Position numbers and translations under genes: made by a program. A DNA stretch of 64,000 nucleotides, taken from contig NC_077229.1 of NCBI RefSeq assembly GCF_027887165.1, positions 344,639,380 to 344,703,379 on the forward strand, written 5' to 3'. The notes below the pieces were generated by a model. The model searched no databases and was not told the DNA's origin. It saw only the letters and a list, made by a program, of their open reading frames with translations. Source of the DNA: Monodelphis domestica. Its lineage: Eukaryota > Chordata > Mammalia > Didelphimorphia > Didelphidae. How positions within the stretch are numbered: position 1 is the first letter of the stretch; each line of letters starts with the position of its first letter. Below are positions 47,201 to 59,604 of the stretch, in pieces.

Positions 47201-47209
47201 TAACACTGG

Positions 47210-47870
47210 ATATTATTCAACCAGCCCTTATTTAGCTTTGGCTGGAGGCAAAGCACTGTGCTTGGTTCTGGGGAAATAAAGGCAAAAACAAACATTCTTT
47301 GCTTTCAACCTCTTACAGTCTATTAATGGTGAAGGTACTCAAAAGCATGTGGACCGCTGGGTGGCTCAGTGAATAGAGCATCAGGCCTGGAATTGGGTAC
47401 ACTCTTCCCAAGTTCAAATCCAGCTTCAGACATTTACTAACTGTGTGACCCTGGACAAGCCTTGTTTGCCTCAGTTTCCTCATCTGTCAAATGAGACGGA
47501 AAAAGGAAATGACGAACCACTCCAGTATCTTTGCCAAGAAAACTCAAAGTCAGAAAGGACTAAGAAAATCAAGTAAACAACAAAAATCAAAAGCATCAAT
47601 ATGGTGGAAGAGAAAGAAAATTGATACTATGTCTAAAGGCAACATCCCTGAGTGGTGAGCAGAGTAGAGCCTGTAATCAAGAAGACTTGAGCTTAATTCT
47701 GGCCTCAGATACTTGCCAGCCTGGAAAAATCACTTAGCCTCTGTTTTTCTTAATTTCTTTATACATTAAATAGGAATAATAACAAGACTATTTCATAGGG
47801 TTATTGTTAGAATTAAGTAAGGCACTTTTCAAATCTTAAAGTGCTCAATAAATGTGATCTATATTATATT
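47210..47870 (+). repeat. L2 tail (antisense), SINE type B, MIR-like SINE
   Basis: 47210-47340 is an antisense L2 end. 47344-47580 is SINE type B plus (GCTGGGTGGCTCAGTGAATA to CCAGTATCTTTGCCAAGAAA). 47640-47870 is a MIR-like copy ending AAAGTGCTCAATAAATGTGA. Confidence 0.65.
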
Positions 47871-47904
47871 TAAACAAACTCTCCTAAGTTCTATGGTCCA
47901 ATAT

Positions 47905-48095
47905 ACTTTTTTTTTTCAAACCCTTACTTTCTACCTTAGTAACAACTCTAAGACAGGACAAGGGCTGGGCAAATGGAGTTAAGTGACTTGTCCAACGTCA
48001 CACAACTAGGACATGACTGAGGTCAAATTTGAACACAGGTCTTCCTGACTCTAGGCCTGGTGCCATATCCACTGAGGCACCTAGCTCCGACATCC
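47905..48095 (-). repeat. SINE type A
   Basis: Antisense: CAAACCCTTACTTTCTACCT, then TCCACTGAGGCACCTAGCTC. Confidence 0.8.
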
Positions 48096-48149
48096 TATAT
48101 ACCTTTAAATCTTGTGATTAAATTAACCCTTATTTGGATCATAATGACT

Positions 48150-48800
48150 GTAAAAATGGAGATTAGAACCCCAGACTTCAATCTACAGAAGTCCTTGGTT
48201 CTTCCCAGAATTCCCTATAATCTCAGCTGAGTCTCCACCTAGGTGAGATCACAATTAGTATTTAACGGGCTCTCTGCCTCCCAAGGGCTCTCTTCCTCTC
48301 TGCTCTTCCATTTGCAAGGATGTAATGAGTAAACTAAGCTCAGGGGTTCTGAAATTGGCTAATCAGCCCTAGGCACATGGTTTATTATTTGTATCCTTGT
48401 AATAACCAATGAAATTGTGCATTGGCTGGGGAAAAGTGGGTGGAGGGGAGGGAGGGAAATAATGTGATTATTGTAAACAAGGAATAATGTTCTAAATTGG
48501 CTAAATAAACTTATTCAAGTGGGAAAAAAGATGAATAAAAGTATATAGCCTAATAAGATACAGAATTTCCATTAAAGTAACTATTTCAAAGAGACAGAAA
48601 CTGAAGAATTAAGATTCAAGTTTTCTTTACAGAAAAAAATCACATAAGAAAGATAGTATATTGACTGAACACCTAATTTATTCTAAATAATTCCTTATTA
48701 ACCAGGAAAAAATTATTTTGTATCCTTGATTTCTAATAATCTTTAATAAACCTCACAAAATATAATACTTTTATTTCTAGAAACTAATTTAATTGTTACA
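48150..48800 (+). repeat. LTR family 1, interrupted
   Basis: The 5' part (TGTAAAAATGGAGATTAGAA, to about 48345) and the 3' part (TTTAATAAACCTCACAAAAT to ATTGTTACA, 48735-48797) match the LTR at 3045. Between them lies an L1 3' end (about 48420-48520, GGAATAATGTTCTAAATTGG) and unassigned AT-rich DNA. Confidence 0.65.
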
Positions 48801-49023
48801 TGACCAATCACACATGGTAGATAGAATCATCTGCCCAGTGATTGGGCATTAGTTACTGAAAATAAGGGGTTCAGTATTACATCCATATAGGGCCCAAGTT
48901 AACCCAAGGTTTGCCAGTAATCACAGTCAGGTATCAACCCAATGACATGATGACACAACAAAATCTTTTTTAAGCAAATGTCAGCACCATTAACAGCACC
49001 TCAACTTCCTACAGAAACAATTA

Positions 49024-49256
49024 TTTTATTTTTATTTATTTATTTTCAAACCCTTACCTTCCATTGTGGAATCAATACTGGGTATTGGTTTCAAGACAGA
49101 AGAGTGGTAAGGGCTAGGCAATGGGGGTTAAGTGACTTGCCCAGGGTCCGTCTGAGGTCATATTTGAACCCAGGACCTCCCATCTCTGGGCCTGGCTCTC
49201 AATCCACTAAACTACTAATACTAATACTCCTAATACACTACCCAGCTGCCCCCAAC
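49024..49256 (-). repeat. SINE type A with short internal expansion
   Basis: Antisense SINE; an extra CTACTAATACTAATACTCCT stretch (49211-49240) sits within its head. Confidence 0.85.
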
Positions 49257-49559
49257 AATTATCATTTTAGATAGGAATAGAACAATGATGCTTAACAGAG
49301 AAGCAAGGATGTTTCTTCTTCCTGCCAATGTTTTTATGACTTCCTTCCAAAGTCCTTCAAATAAGTCAATTCAGGAGCTTCTGATTAGTTATTCCCTGGC
49401 TTCAAATAGCTTTTCTTTCTTTTGCATCTCAGTAAAGTCTAAGGCAGTTGTTCCTTAGAACAGGAATCCATTTTAGAGTTTCTACAGAGAATACGCTCTA
49501 CATATCTAATCACACTTACTTTCAGAAACAACATTCTTTCTACATTTCCTGGACATCTC

Positions 49560-50110
49560 TAGCAGCCTTGATCTCTTCTTCCCCTCCCAGCTTTTTTTTT
49601 TTGTATGTTGTCTTCTCCCATTAGAATTTAAGTTTCTTGAGGGCTGGGACTATCCTGCTTGTTTTTACATGCATCCCCATCACTTAGCACTTCTGCTTGG
49701 AACATAGAAAGCACTTAAGAAATGCATTATCTATTTATCTTCCATATTAAGACTGAATAATGTAAATCCAGTTTTAGGAGAAAGTGGCCATTTCATAGGA
49801 TCACAGATTTTCAGAGATAGAAAAGGCCTTAAAGATAATCTTGCATAACTCCCTTACTTTTCAGGGAAGGAAACTTAGGATGAGCAATGTACAGACTTAC
49901 AGTTTTAGAAAGAGAAGGAACCCTTAAATATCATTCAAATTTTCCTAGCTGTTTTTGATTCATAAACTCCTTAGCAGTCTGATGAAGGTTATGGACCCCT
50001 TCTTACAATAATATTTAAAAGCATAAAATGAAATATTTGGGATTACAAAGGAAACCAAGTTTATTGAAATCTAGTTATCAAAATAGTTAAAAAACAAATT
50101 CACAGTTTCC
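49560..50110 (+). repeat. L2 tail, SINE-like piece and hAT-like repeat
   Basis: 49560-49745 is an L2 3' end (GGGCTGGGACTATCCTGCTT). 49795-49880 is SINE-like. 49945-50110 shares its words with the hAT-like repeat at 34660. Confidence 0.55.
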
Positions 50111-50754
50111 AGGATACAAAACTCTGAATCATACAATTAGTCAAAGACAGGGTAAAAACTGGAATTTCGACATCCAGTTTTCCCAAACAGTGTTCTTTCC
50201 AGTCCCCTACTCAGCCGTATCAGCTCCTTTCTTAATAACAAAGACATAATTAGAGGCTCACTTTTCAGAGGTTCTAAAGATTTGATGTCTCTCTAGATCC
50301 AAAATTATATTTCTTTAAGAATAGAGAGAAACTTTTGACATTGCTATTTTTAAACTAATGCTGATTTTTCTTACTCAAAGACTATTTCTTGTAGAAACTT
50401 TAGTATTGGAAGGGTTGTTGCTATTAGAGATTATCTAGTCTGGCTCTTTTTTTGACAGAAGAGAATTCCCCAAAACACATTAACAAGTTCAAACCAGCAT
50501 ATCCTGTCTCCCAGTCCAGTGTGGGCTCCCATAATGCCTTTTTCAGTCATTCATGTAGGTAGATTCATTAGCAATGTATTTGTTGAATCATTTCATTACT
50601 GCCTCTAAAGTTTTTGTTTGTTTAATTTTTCAACAATCCATCACACCATGTTATCACTTTATATTAAATCCCTGCCTGGGAACAGAGGGACAAAGACTGA
50701 TACCAGAGGGTGTTTCTCCTTTTCCAGGACCAAAAGTGTTGTTACATCTGCTTT

Positions 50755-50758
50755 TATA

Positions 50759-50794
<36 letters not shown>

Positions 50795-50840
50795 ATTTAT
50801 ATTTATTCATATTTATATATATATTATTTATATTTATTCA

Positions 50841-50915
<75 letters not shown>
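50755..50915. repeat. Compound (TA)n-(GA)n microsatellite
   Basis: Long TA runs with TTTA/TTCA interruptions pass directly into about 18 GA units. Translations across it are artefacts. Confidence 0.95.
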
Positions 50916-50917
<2 letters not shown>

Positions 50918-51439
50918 TTCATTTGCTTCTTCTCAGCTAGGTTAAAAAAATCAGATTCCTTGATATTCACCAAACCTCTCATGGCAAGTCCAAGTCTCAA
51001 GTATCCTTAGAATATCATTTTTTCCAAGTTGTGTGGAACCTTCTAATTTCATGTTCTAATACTAGCTACCTGTTCCTCATCTTTAAAAATGAGCTCGAAT
51101 TTTCAACCCACAAATGTCTAAAAACATAAGATTGAAAGCTTTGCCATTGTCGAGCCAAATTCAGCCTTGAATTCCTCTCATTCGTTCAACCTATCCTTCT
51201 TGTAAATGGCAGGCATTTGCTACCCATATTCGGAGCACAGAATCTTATTTGTACTTCTGGTGGCTTGTTGAAAAGATGGACTCACTGTGTATACAAGGGA
51301 AGAAGAGCAGAGAGGATAGAGAAAGAAAAGAGAATGATTGAAGAACAAGATGGTTAGTGCTTCTGGCAATATCTGATTTGTTTATGACTTTCGGGTTCTC
51401 TTTAGCATTTGTAGTACCAATACAATAATTCTTTTTTGC

Positions 51440-52410
51440 TTACAAAAATGATCATATATCAGCATTGACTACAATAACCTATCTCCCACATTTGTTCCCT
51501 CCCCTCATCATTATCATGGCCATCGCCCTAGTTCAAATTCTCATTACTTGGTGGGGTTGGGAGGTGAGAGCTATTGCCATAGCCTGCCTCTCCACTCCCA
51601 GTTTCTCCTCCAAGTCATCCTTACACTTGGCTGCCAGATTAATCTGCCTAATGTACAGCCCCAATCACATCATACTGAGTTCAGTGCTTAGCGACTGAAA
51701 GGCTGGCCTTCAGTGTCCTCCAAAGTCTGGCTCCTATCCACCTTTCTAATCTTATCTCATACTGCATCCTTGCAAATTCTCTATATTCCTGCCAAAATGA
51801 ATAACTCACCTTCCTTGAACACACCCTGTGCTTTCCTGAATAGATGCATCTGTTTGCTTAGTTCTGTAAGCCTGAAAAGTCCCACCTGGCTAGTTCAGTC
51901 TATTGAACTTCTACTCAAGACAGTTTAAATGCCATCTCTTAAGGAAGGCTTCTCTGTTCCCACCTAGTGCCTTGTCCTGGAAGTACCCATTTGATGCACT
52001 CTTTTTCATCATATTTCTGTTTGTGTCTGACCTATCTTACTAGATTGTAACTCTTTCAGGATTAGAGCTGTGCCTTAGATATCTTCTTTGTTACTGTTAT
52101 TCAGTTTTTTCAGTTCTGTCTAACTCTTCACAACCCTACTTGGGGTTTTCTAGGCAAAGATCTAGGCAAAGGATTCACCATTTCCTTTTCTAACTCATTT
52201 TACAGATGGGGAAACTGAGGTAAACAAGGTTACATGACTTGCCTAGGGTCACCTAGTTAGTTAAGTGTCTGAGACCAAATTTGAACAGAGGAAGAAGAGT
52301 CTTTCTGACTCTAAGCTGAGCATTCTATCAACTGCACCTAACTTCCCTAGTCTAGCTCCATAAGAGTAGTAGGTGCTTCATAAATGTTGAATGAATGAAT
52401 AAATGACACT
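51440..52410 (+). repeat. L2 LINE 3' half split by SINE type B
   Basis: Plus-sense L2 (CCTTCAGTGTCCTCCAAAGT; ATGCCATCTCTTAAGGAAGG; tail CATAAATGTTGAATGAATGA), with antisense SINE type B at about 52090-52348. Confidence 0.65.
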
Positions 52411-52756
52411 CATTGATATCATCCTTTGTATTTTAACATGACAGTAAAGATTGTTGCTGCTAATTATCTTTGAACTACTTTTTATCTTCTCTAATTAGCT
52501 TTCTAGTGACTTGGTGTTACTTTTCTGAATCAGTTTGCTGACTCTTAGAATTGTACTTTATGACAGGCCTGTCAACCTTTCTTAATGTTGAGAAAAATGA
52601 AGCCACCCATACTATTCAAAGAAAGGCATTCAGCAGTCAGGAGAATGTAGATTGTCGGAGTACAGCCTTTTGCAGGTTTGGATAAAAGCACTTACAACCA
52701 TCCACCTACAAAAACAATGTTCAGCTTGAGCCATTGCAGTGAAATGAAACTAGAAT

Positions 52757-53560
52757 TAATCAATCAATATGAATATATTAAGTACCAATTATGTGCTAGG
52801 CCCAGGGAGACAGAAATGAAATTGGCTCTACCCTCAAGAGGTTTACATTCTTTCTTTTTTTACATGACCATATGTAAGTAAATGCAAAATATATCAATGT
52901 ATATAATATTATAAATATACCTATAACTATATAATATATACAATATTATAAATATAGATTATATATATATATATATAAAGCTAATTTGGAGGAGGCCCAC
53001 CCTTTCAAGTGGAGGAGGTGATCTGAAAAAACTGATGTGGGCTTTCCACAAACAGGGCCACACAAAAATCAAATCAAATCGTTTCACCTGAATTTAAAAA
53101 GTTTTAGGAATATATTCCTTAAATTTTTAGGCATTTGAATTTAGAGTTAACATTATATTGCAAAACACACTTTTGAAAATGTGTTATACTTTATTTCAGT
53201 GCACAATGTCTTGAGAATTCCTGCTAGAAAGAATTTGGAACAGTTTAAATTGCATGGCATACATAGCATACATTCAAGAACTATTTATTTTGCCCCTATT
53301 GTGTGCAAGGCATTATTCTAAGCATAGATGATACAGAGACAAGGAAAAAATAGTTCCTCCTCTAAAGAAAGGCAGAAAGAGTATTAGAAGTGGAATAAAA
53401 TCGGAGCCTCACTTAGGTTCAAATGGAGGCTCTGCTACTTTATTTAGGTATGACCTTGGACAAACCATTTAACCTCTCATGCTCAAATTCCTTATTTGTA
53501 AAATGAAGGGATTGAACTAGATAGGCTCTAAGGTACCTTCCAGATCTAAAGCCATGATCC
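52757..53560. repeat. Two antisense L2 tails, an AT-rich patch and a SINE
   Basis: L2 tails at 52757-52870 and 53250-53370, an AT-rich microsatellite at 52895-52978, and an old SINE plus at 53380-53560. 52980-53240 holds nothing recognised. Confidence 0.55.
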
Positions 53561-53607
53561 GAAGAAGCTTACTGAACTTAAGAAATGGCATTAAGAAATG
53601 TAAATTG

Positions 53608-53808
53608 AGGGGGACAGCTAGGTGGCACAGTGGATAAAGTGCCAGGCATGGAGTTGAAAAGACCTGGATTCAAATCTTTCAAATTGCAAATCACTTTCTA
53701 GCTGTGTGACCCTAAGCAAGTCACTTAACCTCATTGGCCTAACACTTGCCCTTTTGTCTTAGAGTTGTCACTGGGACAGAAAGTAAGGGTTTAATAAACA
53801 TTTTTTTA
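53608..53808 (+). repeat. SINE type A
   Basis: GGACAGCTAGGTGGCACAGT head to GACAGAAAGTAAGGGTTTAA. Confidence 0.88.
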
Positions 53809-54134
53809 AATAAATGTGAATTGAGTGGAATCAAATCAAATCAAATAGAACAGAGAGCTTCTGATATCCAAGAGTTCTAGGCAAAAAAAAAAAACCAACC
53901 ACTCAGAGCCAGATGAGGAAAAGAAGTCTTTGAAACACCATAGATACAGATGTTTTAGAAATTCATTCTTTGATTTTGTGTGTTTAACTACCATTGGTTT
54001 TGCCAGAAAAACCTATAATATCAGCTTTCTTGCCATTGCTATGAAAGACAGATCTATTGCTATTAGCAATGTTGCTTGGTTGGCAGTTCTTTCCCAATAA
54101 CCAGAATTTATTACAGAGCAGCAGTGGTAATCCT

Positions 54135-54320
54135 AGAGGGGCAGCTAGGTAGCACAGTGAATAGAATGCCAGGCCTGGAGTCAGGAGGACTTGGGTTGAA
54201 ACTTGGCTGCAGACACTTCCTTGCTGTGTGACCTTGAGCAAGTCACTTAACTCCAATTGCCTAACACTTTCCCTTCTGTTTTAGAATTGATTCTAAGACA
54301 AAAGGTAAGAGCTTAAATAA
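54135..54320 (+). repeat. SINE type A
   Basis: GGGGCAGCTAGGTAGCACAG head to GACAAAAGGTAAGAGCTTAA. Confidence 0.88.
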
Positions 54321-55119
54321 ATAGCAATATATTAACAAATAGATATTTAAATATATACATATATATTTCAATAAGCAAAGTGAGAGACATCTTCTACTGA
54401 GAATTCTTAATTAGGATTAAGTAAACCCATAGGACAAGCCCTCTGCCTCTCCACCCACAAGGGAATTACTCAGCATCTGCAATATGTCTGGGAACCTGTA
54501 CAGGCTTTTTAAGATCAGAGCTCAGTTAACTTTGAGACCCGCCCAACCTGATTCAAAATTGCTTGGGTAAAATGAGTGGGCATTAGGGGAAAAAAAAGTC
54601 TGGAAAAACTAATGTTTAGAATATTCTATATATGTAAGATCACTGTGGATATTGAATAAACATAACCCATTTAGGTAGAACGACCCAATAAACTACCTAA
54701 TTCATTGGTCAATGGCAAAATTGAATTGGCAGAACAAATGTATCCCATACAAAAATGTCCAAAGAGGTCAATCTCTAGCTTCATGGAGTCTAAGCTTCAG
54801 TGCTCATAGCAACATAACTTCTATCATTTTTTCATTTCATCCCATTCTTCTAATTAGTCTCCATACCTTCAACCATCCAAAAATTCTTTGGGCCCTGCTT
54901 TCTTTATATGAGAAATGGGGATGTTAGATGGCATGACTTCAAAAATCCCTTCCAACTCTGATTCTATGAGGCCATGTCAAGACAGCCTTTTGCCAAGTTA
55001 CTTTTTACCTCCATGAAGATGGAATTGTAATGATGGTAGGAGAGCATTAAATTAAATTAAATATTGCAGTAAGACGGGGACCCATCTCCTCAGAAGATCC
55101 ATCTCTTCAGAACAGTAAC

Positions 55120-55490
55120 AGTCAGCATTTATGGAGTACTTTAGGGTTTGCAAAACACTTTACAAATATCACCTCATTTGATCTTCACAATCACCCTCTG
55201 GAGTTGGAGTTATTATTATCATTTCCCCACTGAGGAAAGTAAGGCAGATTAAGGTAAAATTATTATTTTTCTAGAGTAGCACATCTGGTAAGTGTCTGAG
55301 GCCACATTTGAACTCAGGTCTTCCTAACTCCAGGAGCAGAGCTCTCTCCACTGTACTACCTAGTTCTGCCACTTTGTATCTGTGTGACCTTGGACAAGTC
55401 ACAAACTGGGCTTCAGTTACCTCATCTGTAAAATGAGAGGGTTGGATTAGATGATCCCTAAGGACCCTTCCAGATGTATATCTGTGATCC
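55120..55490. repeat. Two old SINE/MIR-like copies
   Basis: 55120-55372 is antisense (GCATTTATGGAGTACTTTAG to CCACTGTACTACCTAG). 55365-55490 is sense (ACCTCATCTGTAAAATGAGA). Confidence 0.6.
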
Positions 55491-56398
55491 CATATTCTCT
55501 GGTAGGAAGCAATAGAAAATAAGACTTTTTACTGACCCTGAATTAGTGACTGAATTCATCAATCAAAAAAAAAAAACCCACATGGGTAATGTACTGAATT
55601 TTGTCACTTTGGTGTATCTGTGACTTAACTAGTGTGATATGCCTTTCACTTGGGCAGCTCTCCATGGATCTATAATCTTCTGGCTATTTTCTAGTACACA
55701 TTTTCCCACAAATGAGACCAAATAAGATAATGTAAGCAAAGCATTTTACAAACTTTAAAACAATATATAAATGCTAATTTGGTGTTATAAAGTATTATTA
55801 ACGTTAATATTGAGCCTCCATAAATTGCTCCCATGTCCTAAAAGCCATCCCCTGGTGTTTGTTGTTGTTCTTTTTTCACATACAGAGTACAAACGTATTA
55901 TATTAATAAAGTTAAATCCCAGGTAAGCAGTACCTACTAATAAGAGTAAACCAGTCATTCCAGTGTTTCCCTTGTAATTAGCACATTAAGAAGTCAAAAA
56001 ACCTTGCTTACTTTTAAAGCTACACGCCCTTTCTGAAACTGATAAGAAAACCGGAATGCGTTAGCCAAATGGATCAAAGACAATCTGAATTGTAAGGTAG
56101 ACTGAGAGAACCCTGAGCAAACCCCTTTCTTCCTTCTAGAACAGGGGATCACCCGCCTGGGCAACCTGATGGGTTTCTGCCTTGTATGGCTGTCTGAGTT
56201 CAGCCGCAGAAGAAGCCCTAAAAGCTGTCTGGTTTATGCGGCAACAGAGTGATGGGTAGGAAACCAGCCATCCATAAGAACTTCCCGAGGCATTGGGTCT
56301 CTGGAGCGTCCATCCCTTCCTACTCCAAGTTACTATTTTCTTTTAAGACTTCAGAAGCTAAGAAAGAAAACCCACCCGTGGCCCTCCCTTCCCCTTAC

Positions 56399-56450
56399 CT
56401 TGCTCTGCAGTGATTCTGGGAAAAGCGACAGCAAAAGAGATTTAAAGAGT
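56399..56450 (-). other. SERPINB5: Probable SERPINB5 non-coding exon 1 (5' UTR)
   Basis: The first coding exon carries only 7 nt of leader after its acceptor, so an upstream exon is required. On the minus strand the sequence CTTTTCCCAGAATCACTGCA ends in GAGCAAG followed by GTAAGG, a strong donor with its exon edge at 56399. The string resembles the human maspin leader around TTTTCCAGGATAACTG as I remember it. The area is non-repetitive and richer in CpG than its surroundings. The transcription start, and so the upper limit, is not determined. Confidence 0.65.
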
Positions 56451-56600
56451 CGAGCTGAAAAGCTGGGTGTCGAGGCAATGCCTTTCAGAACCGAAAGAGC
56501 CAGTTAGCTCACCTGAGCCCTGCTGCCACTCCCACTGTAACCACTCCTAATTTGCACTCTCCGGGCCCCTCCCCTCCCACTTGCTTTCTCCTCTTACTCA
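56440..56600 (-). promoter_or_regulatory. Candidate SERPINB5 core promoter
   Basis: Reading the minus strand from 56600 there is a GC-rich GGGAGGGGAGGGGC box (Sp1/KLF type) near 56565-56580, a GTGCAAAT octamer-like word near 56555, a CAGGTG E-box near 56512 and a TATA-like TTTAAAT at 56446-56440. CpG dinucleotides cluster here and are rare elsewhere. Assigned by position relative to the inferred exon 1; no start-site data. Confidence 0.45.
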
Positions 56601-56699
56601 TACATCTTGGCAACTTTTCCAAAACTGAAGAAGAAAAAATGATTCAGCCTAAAGTTGCTGTTGTCTGCAGAGTTTCCAAAGGCCAACGACATGCTCCGA

Positions 56700-57430
56700 C
56701 AGGGGAGGATGTGGAAAACTTGGAACACTAATGCACTGTTAGTGGAGTTGTGAACTGGCACAGCCATTCTGGAGAACAATGTGGAACTAGACCCAAGAGG
56801 TTAGCAAACTGTGTACAGCCTTTGTCCCAGAAATGCCACCAGTAGGGCGATATCCCAAAGACAACAAAGAAAAGGGAAAAGGAACTGTGTACAAAAACAT
56901 TAATAGCAGCCATTTTGTGATGGCAAGGAATTGGAAATCGAGGGGAGACTCATCAATTGAATGTCTTGGTATATGATCGTGATAGACATAATGAGTAGGA
57001 TGGCTTCAGAAAACCCTGGGAAGATTCATGAGAACTTGGGCAAAATGAACCATAAGAACACTGGGCACAGTAACAATAGCTTAAGGATGATCAACTATGC
57101 TACTCAGATCACGACAATGATCCAAAATCATTCCAAAGGACCCAAGATGAAAAATGCTTATCCACCTCCAGAGAGCTGAAGTGCTCGGAATGCAGTGCAG
57201 CATATTTTTTTAAAACGTTATTTATTTTTATTGATTCATTTTGTTTGTGTTTTCTTTTGCAATATGGCTTATATGGAATTGGTTTGGCCCAACTTCACAT
57301 GCATGATTGAAATCAAAGTGCTTTCCTTCTTGAAGGAAGGGGTAGAGGAAGGAGGGAGAGAGAACTTGGAACTCAAATTTTTAAGTGTCTATTAAAGTTA
57401 TTTTACATGTAATTGGGAAATATTTGATGA
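56700..57430 (+). repeat. Old L1 3' end next to the SERPINB5 promoter
   Basis: Words GTTAGTGGAGTTGTGAACTG, CATTCTGGAGAACAATGTGG and AACAAAGAAAAGGGAAAAGG, then a 3' region to TTTACATGTAATTGGGAAAT. Its start is about 250 bp upstream of the inferred first exon. Confidence 0.7.
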
Positions 57431-57474
57431 AATGTGTTTTTTAATGCTCCAACAGGAAACAACTGTCTGTGAAG

Positions 57475-57504
57475 TCTCTCTCTCTCTCTCACACACACAC
57501 ACAG
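57475..57504. repeat. (TC)n(CA)n microsatellite
   Basis: About nine TC units followed by about six CA units. Confidence 0.9.
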
Positions 57505-57509
57505 TATCA

Positions 57510-58030
57510 TTACACTAGGAAGTGAAAAGAAAATGAGTAAAGGGAAAGGTGGGTAACAGTAAATATCACAAAATCCTTTTTTGTTTGTTTATGACTAAGC
57601 CCTGCCACTTGGAAAGACCTTAAAAGAGATAATATCTGTAAAAATCACATAATATCTATAAAATCGCTTAGTAGACAGTGCCTGCCACTCAGTAAGCCCA
57701 TAAAAAATGCTTGTTCCTTTTCCCTTTCTTTTTCCTTGCCTCATCCCTTTGCAAATCACAGATATTAGAATACCTATAAAGCTTGGCCCAAATTATAGAC
57801 AACTGTACTACGTTCAAATATCTGTGTTTTGTTTTGTTTTTTCCAGAGGGGTAGAAGATTGAACGAAAAGAGACTAAACAAGACAGATATCTGAATCACA
57901 TACAGATTACTTGCCCAGGACCATTCAACTAAGGTGTCAGACTTAAGATTTGAACTCAGATCTTCCTGATCTGGCCCAACTTATTATCCATCATACCTGG
58001 CTATTTTTACGTAGCTATCATTATTTCCTT
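57510..58030. other. Unassigned upstream DNA
   Basis: No gene or clear repeat family; the end shows weak SINE-like sequence. Confidence 0.4.
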
Positions 58031-58520
58031 CATACTTTCACACAACATTTAATGAGTAGTTTCTACATGTAGGCACCTAGAGTGGTGGGTCTGGAGTTAA
58101 GAACACTCATTTTACTGAATTCAAGTCGGCCTCAGACACTTACAAGTGGTATGACCCTGGGTGAGTCATTTAAGCCTCATTACCTTAATTTCCTCATCTG
58201 TAAAATGAGGAGAAGAAAATGGCAAATCACTCCAGTATTTTGGCCAAGAAGCCCCCAAAGAGTCATATACAACTGAAACTCAACAATAACAACAGCAACA
58301 ACAACAAGCTCCTACATGCCATACATTATGCTAGTTCATATGGGAGATTCAGAGATGTTTAATAGTAGATGATCTCTGCCCTCAATGAGTTTATGGTCGA
58401 GTGACATTTGAAATGAACCTTGAAGAATGTTTTAGAAGGCTCCAAGCAAGAAGGAGCAGCATAAGCAAAAGCTCAGACATGTCCAAGGTGTATTCCAATA
58501 GTATCAGTATTTGTCTCCAT
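58031..58520 (-). repeat. Antisense L2 tail split by SINE type B
   Basis: L2 runs to 58070, is interrupted by a sense SINE type B (about 58072-58306, with an ACAACAACAACAA tail) and resumes with CATACATTATGCTAG. The short flank CTACATG occurs on both sides. Confidence 0.65.
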
Positions 58521-58869
58521 AAATAGGTGTTAAAAGGAAGAATTTCCATGGGACAAGTTATTTTTCTTGGCACAAGCTGGGTAGTCCACTCTAAGAGATT
58601 AGTACAATTCAGAGTTTCAACCCCTGATTGAGGGTTTGGCTATTATAAGTCAAGCTCTTTAGTCTTCTTAGATCCTTTGTCATTTCCAAACATGGCTCAA
58701 AGATATTCTCTACACATCTTGATAAAAAAGTGGAAAAAACTTTTTCAAAGAAGTTTTATCTCCATTGAAGCCATACATTTGTCTGTTTGGAAACTTCTAT
58801 TTGGTGCCATGTTTCTGTATAGCCTGAAACCTTCCTTGGTTTTATGTATCCACCAGAAGATGAAGTTAT

Positions 58870-59505
58870 AATCAGTGAATGTTAGAGCTGAAAGGAATTT
58901 TAGAGATCACTGAGATTAACCCTCTCATTTTAAATATAAGGCAACCAAAGCCTAGAAAGTTCAAATAACTTGCCCAAAGTCACGTAGATAATTGGTGGCA
59001 AAATATGGACTACTCTAATTATGTCCTAGTATATCAGTTCAGATCATCTGGGTATGGTAGCTTTCTTAGAATTAAAAGAGAAAGCTCTTAAACCTCAAGC
59101 ATCTGGTATTCAGGGTGACAGATTATCAAGATAAAACTTCAATTCTCATCATACATATCTTTTCCTCTTTCTTACTGTGACACTGTGGACAAGTCACATC
59201 CTCTGTGCTCCATCCATAGGTTGCTCATCTCTAAATCTGGATGATAATCTTGCCTGCTCTACCTATCTTGTTGTCAGGTCCAAATGTACACTGCATGTGA
59301 AAGATTACTTTATTGAAGTATAAGGGGGAGACAGGTACCATATTGGAACATGTTGGATTTGGGATCAGAGGACCTGAGTTCAAGTCCTAGCTCTAACTTA
59401 TGTGACCATTACCGAATCTCTCCAGGGCTCATTTTTCTCATCTATGAAATGAGAAGTTAGATTAGATGATATCTGTTGTGCCTTATAGATCCAATTTATG
59501 ATCAT
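58870..59505. repeat. Old SINE-like repeats
   Basis: 58870-59030 (GAGCTGAAAGGAATTTTAGA pattern) and 59330-59505 (GGACCTGAGTTCAAGTCCTA). Confidence 0.5.
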
Positions 59506-59604
59506 GTGAGATTACATGGAATGTAAGCTCCTTGAAGACAGAGTAGTCTTCATTTTATTCTATCCCAGTGACTCAAAGTAGATTGCTTAAAAATGTTAGT
59601 TGAA

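Larger units (their letters stand above)
33870..56398 (-). other. SERPINB5: SERPINB5 intron 1 (inferred)
   Basis: 22.5 kb between the inferred non-coding exon and the first coding exon, GT-AG. Dense in repeats listed separately. Stretches with nothing recognised: about 40830-41100, 42890-43770, 44140-45080, 46360-47200, 48530-48730, 50280-50700, 54330-55110 and 55500-56000. Confidence 0.6.

Noticed and set aside
50574..50940. Overlapping tyrosine/isoleucine-rich frames
   Set aside because: Translations of TA and GA repeats.
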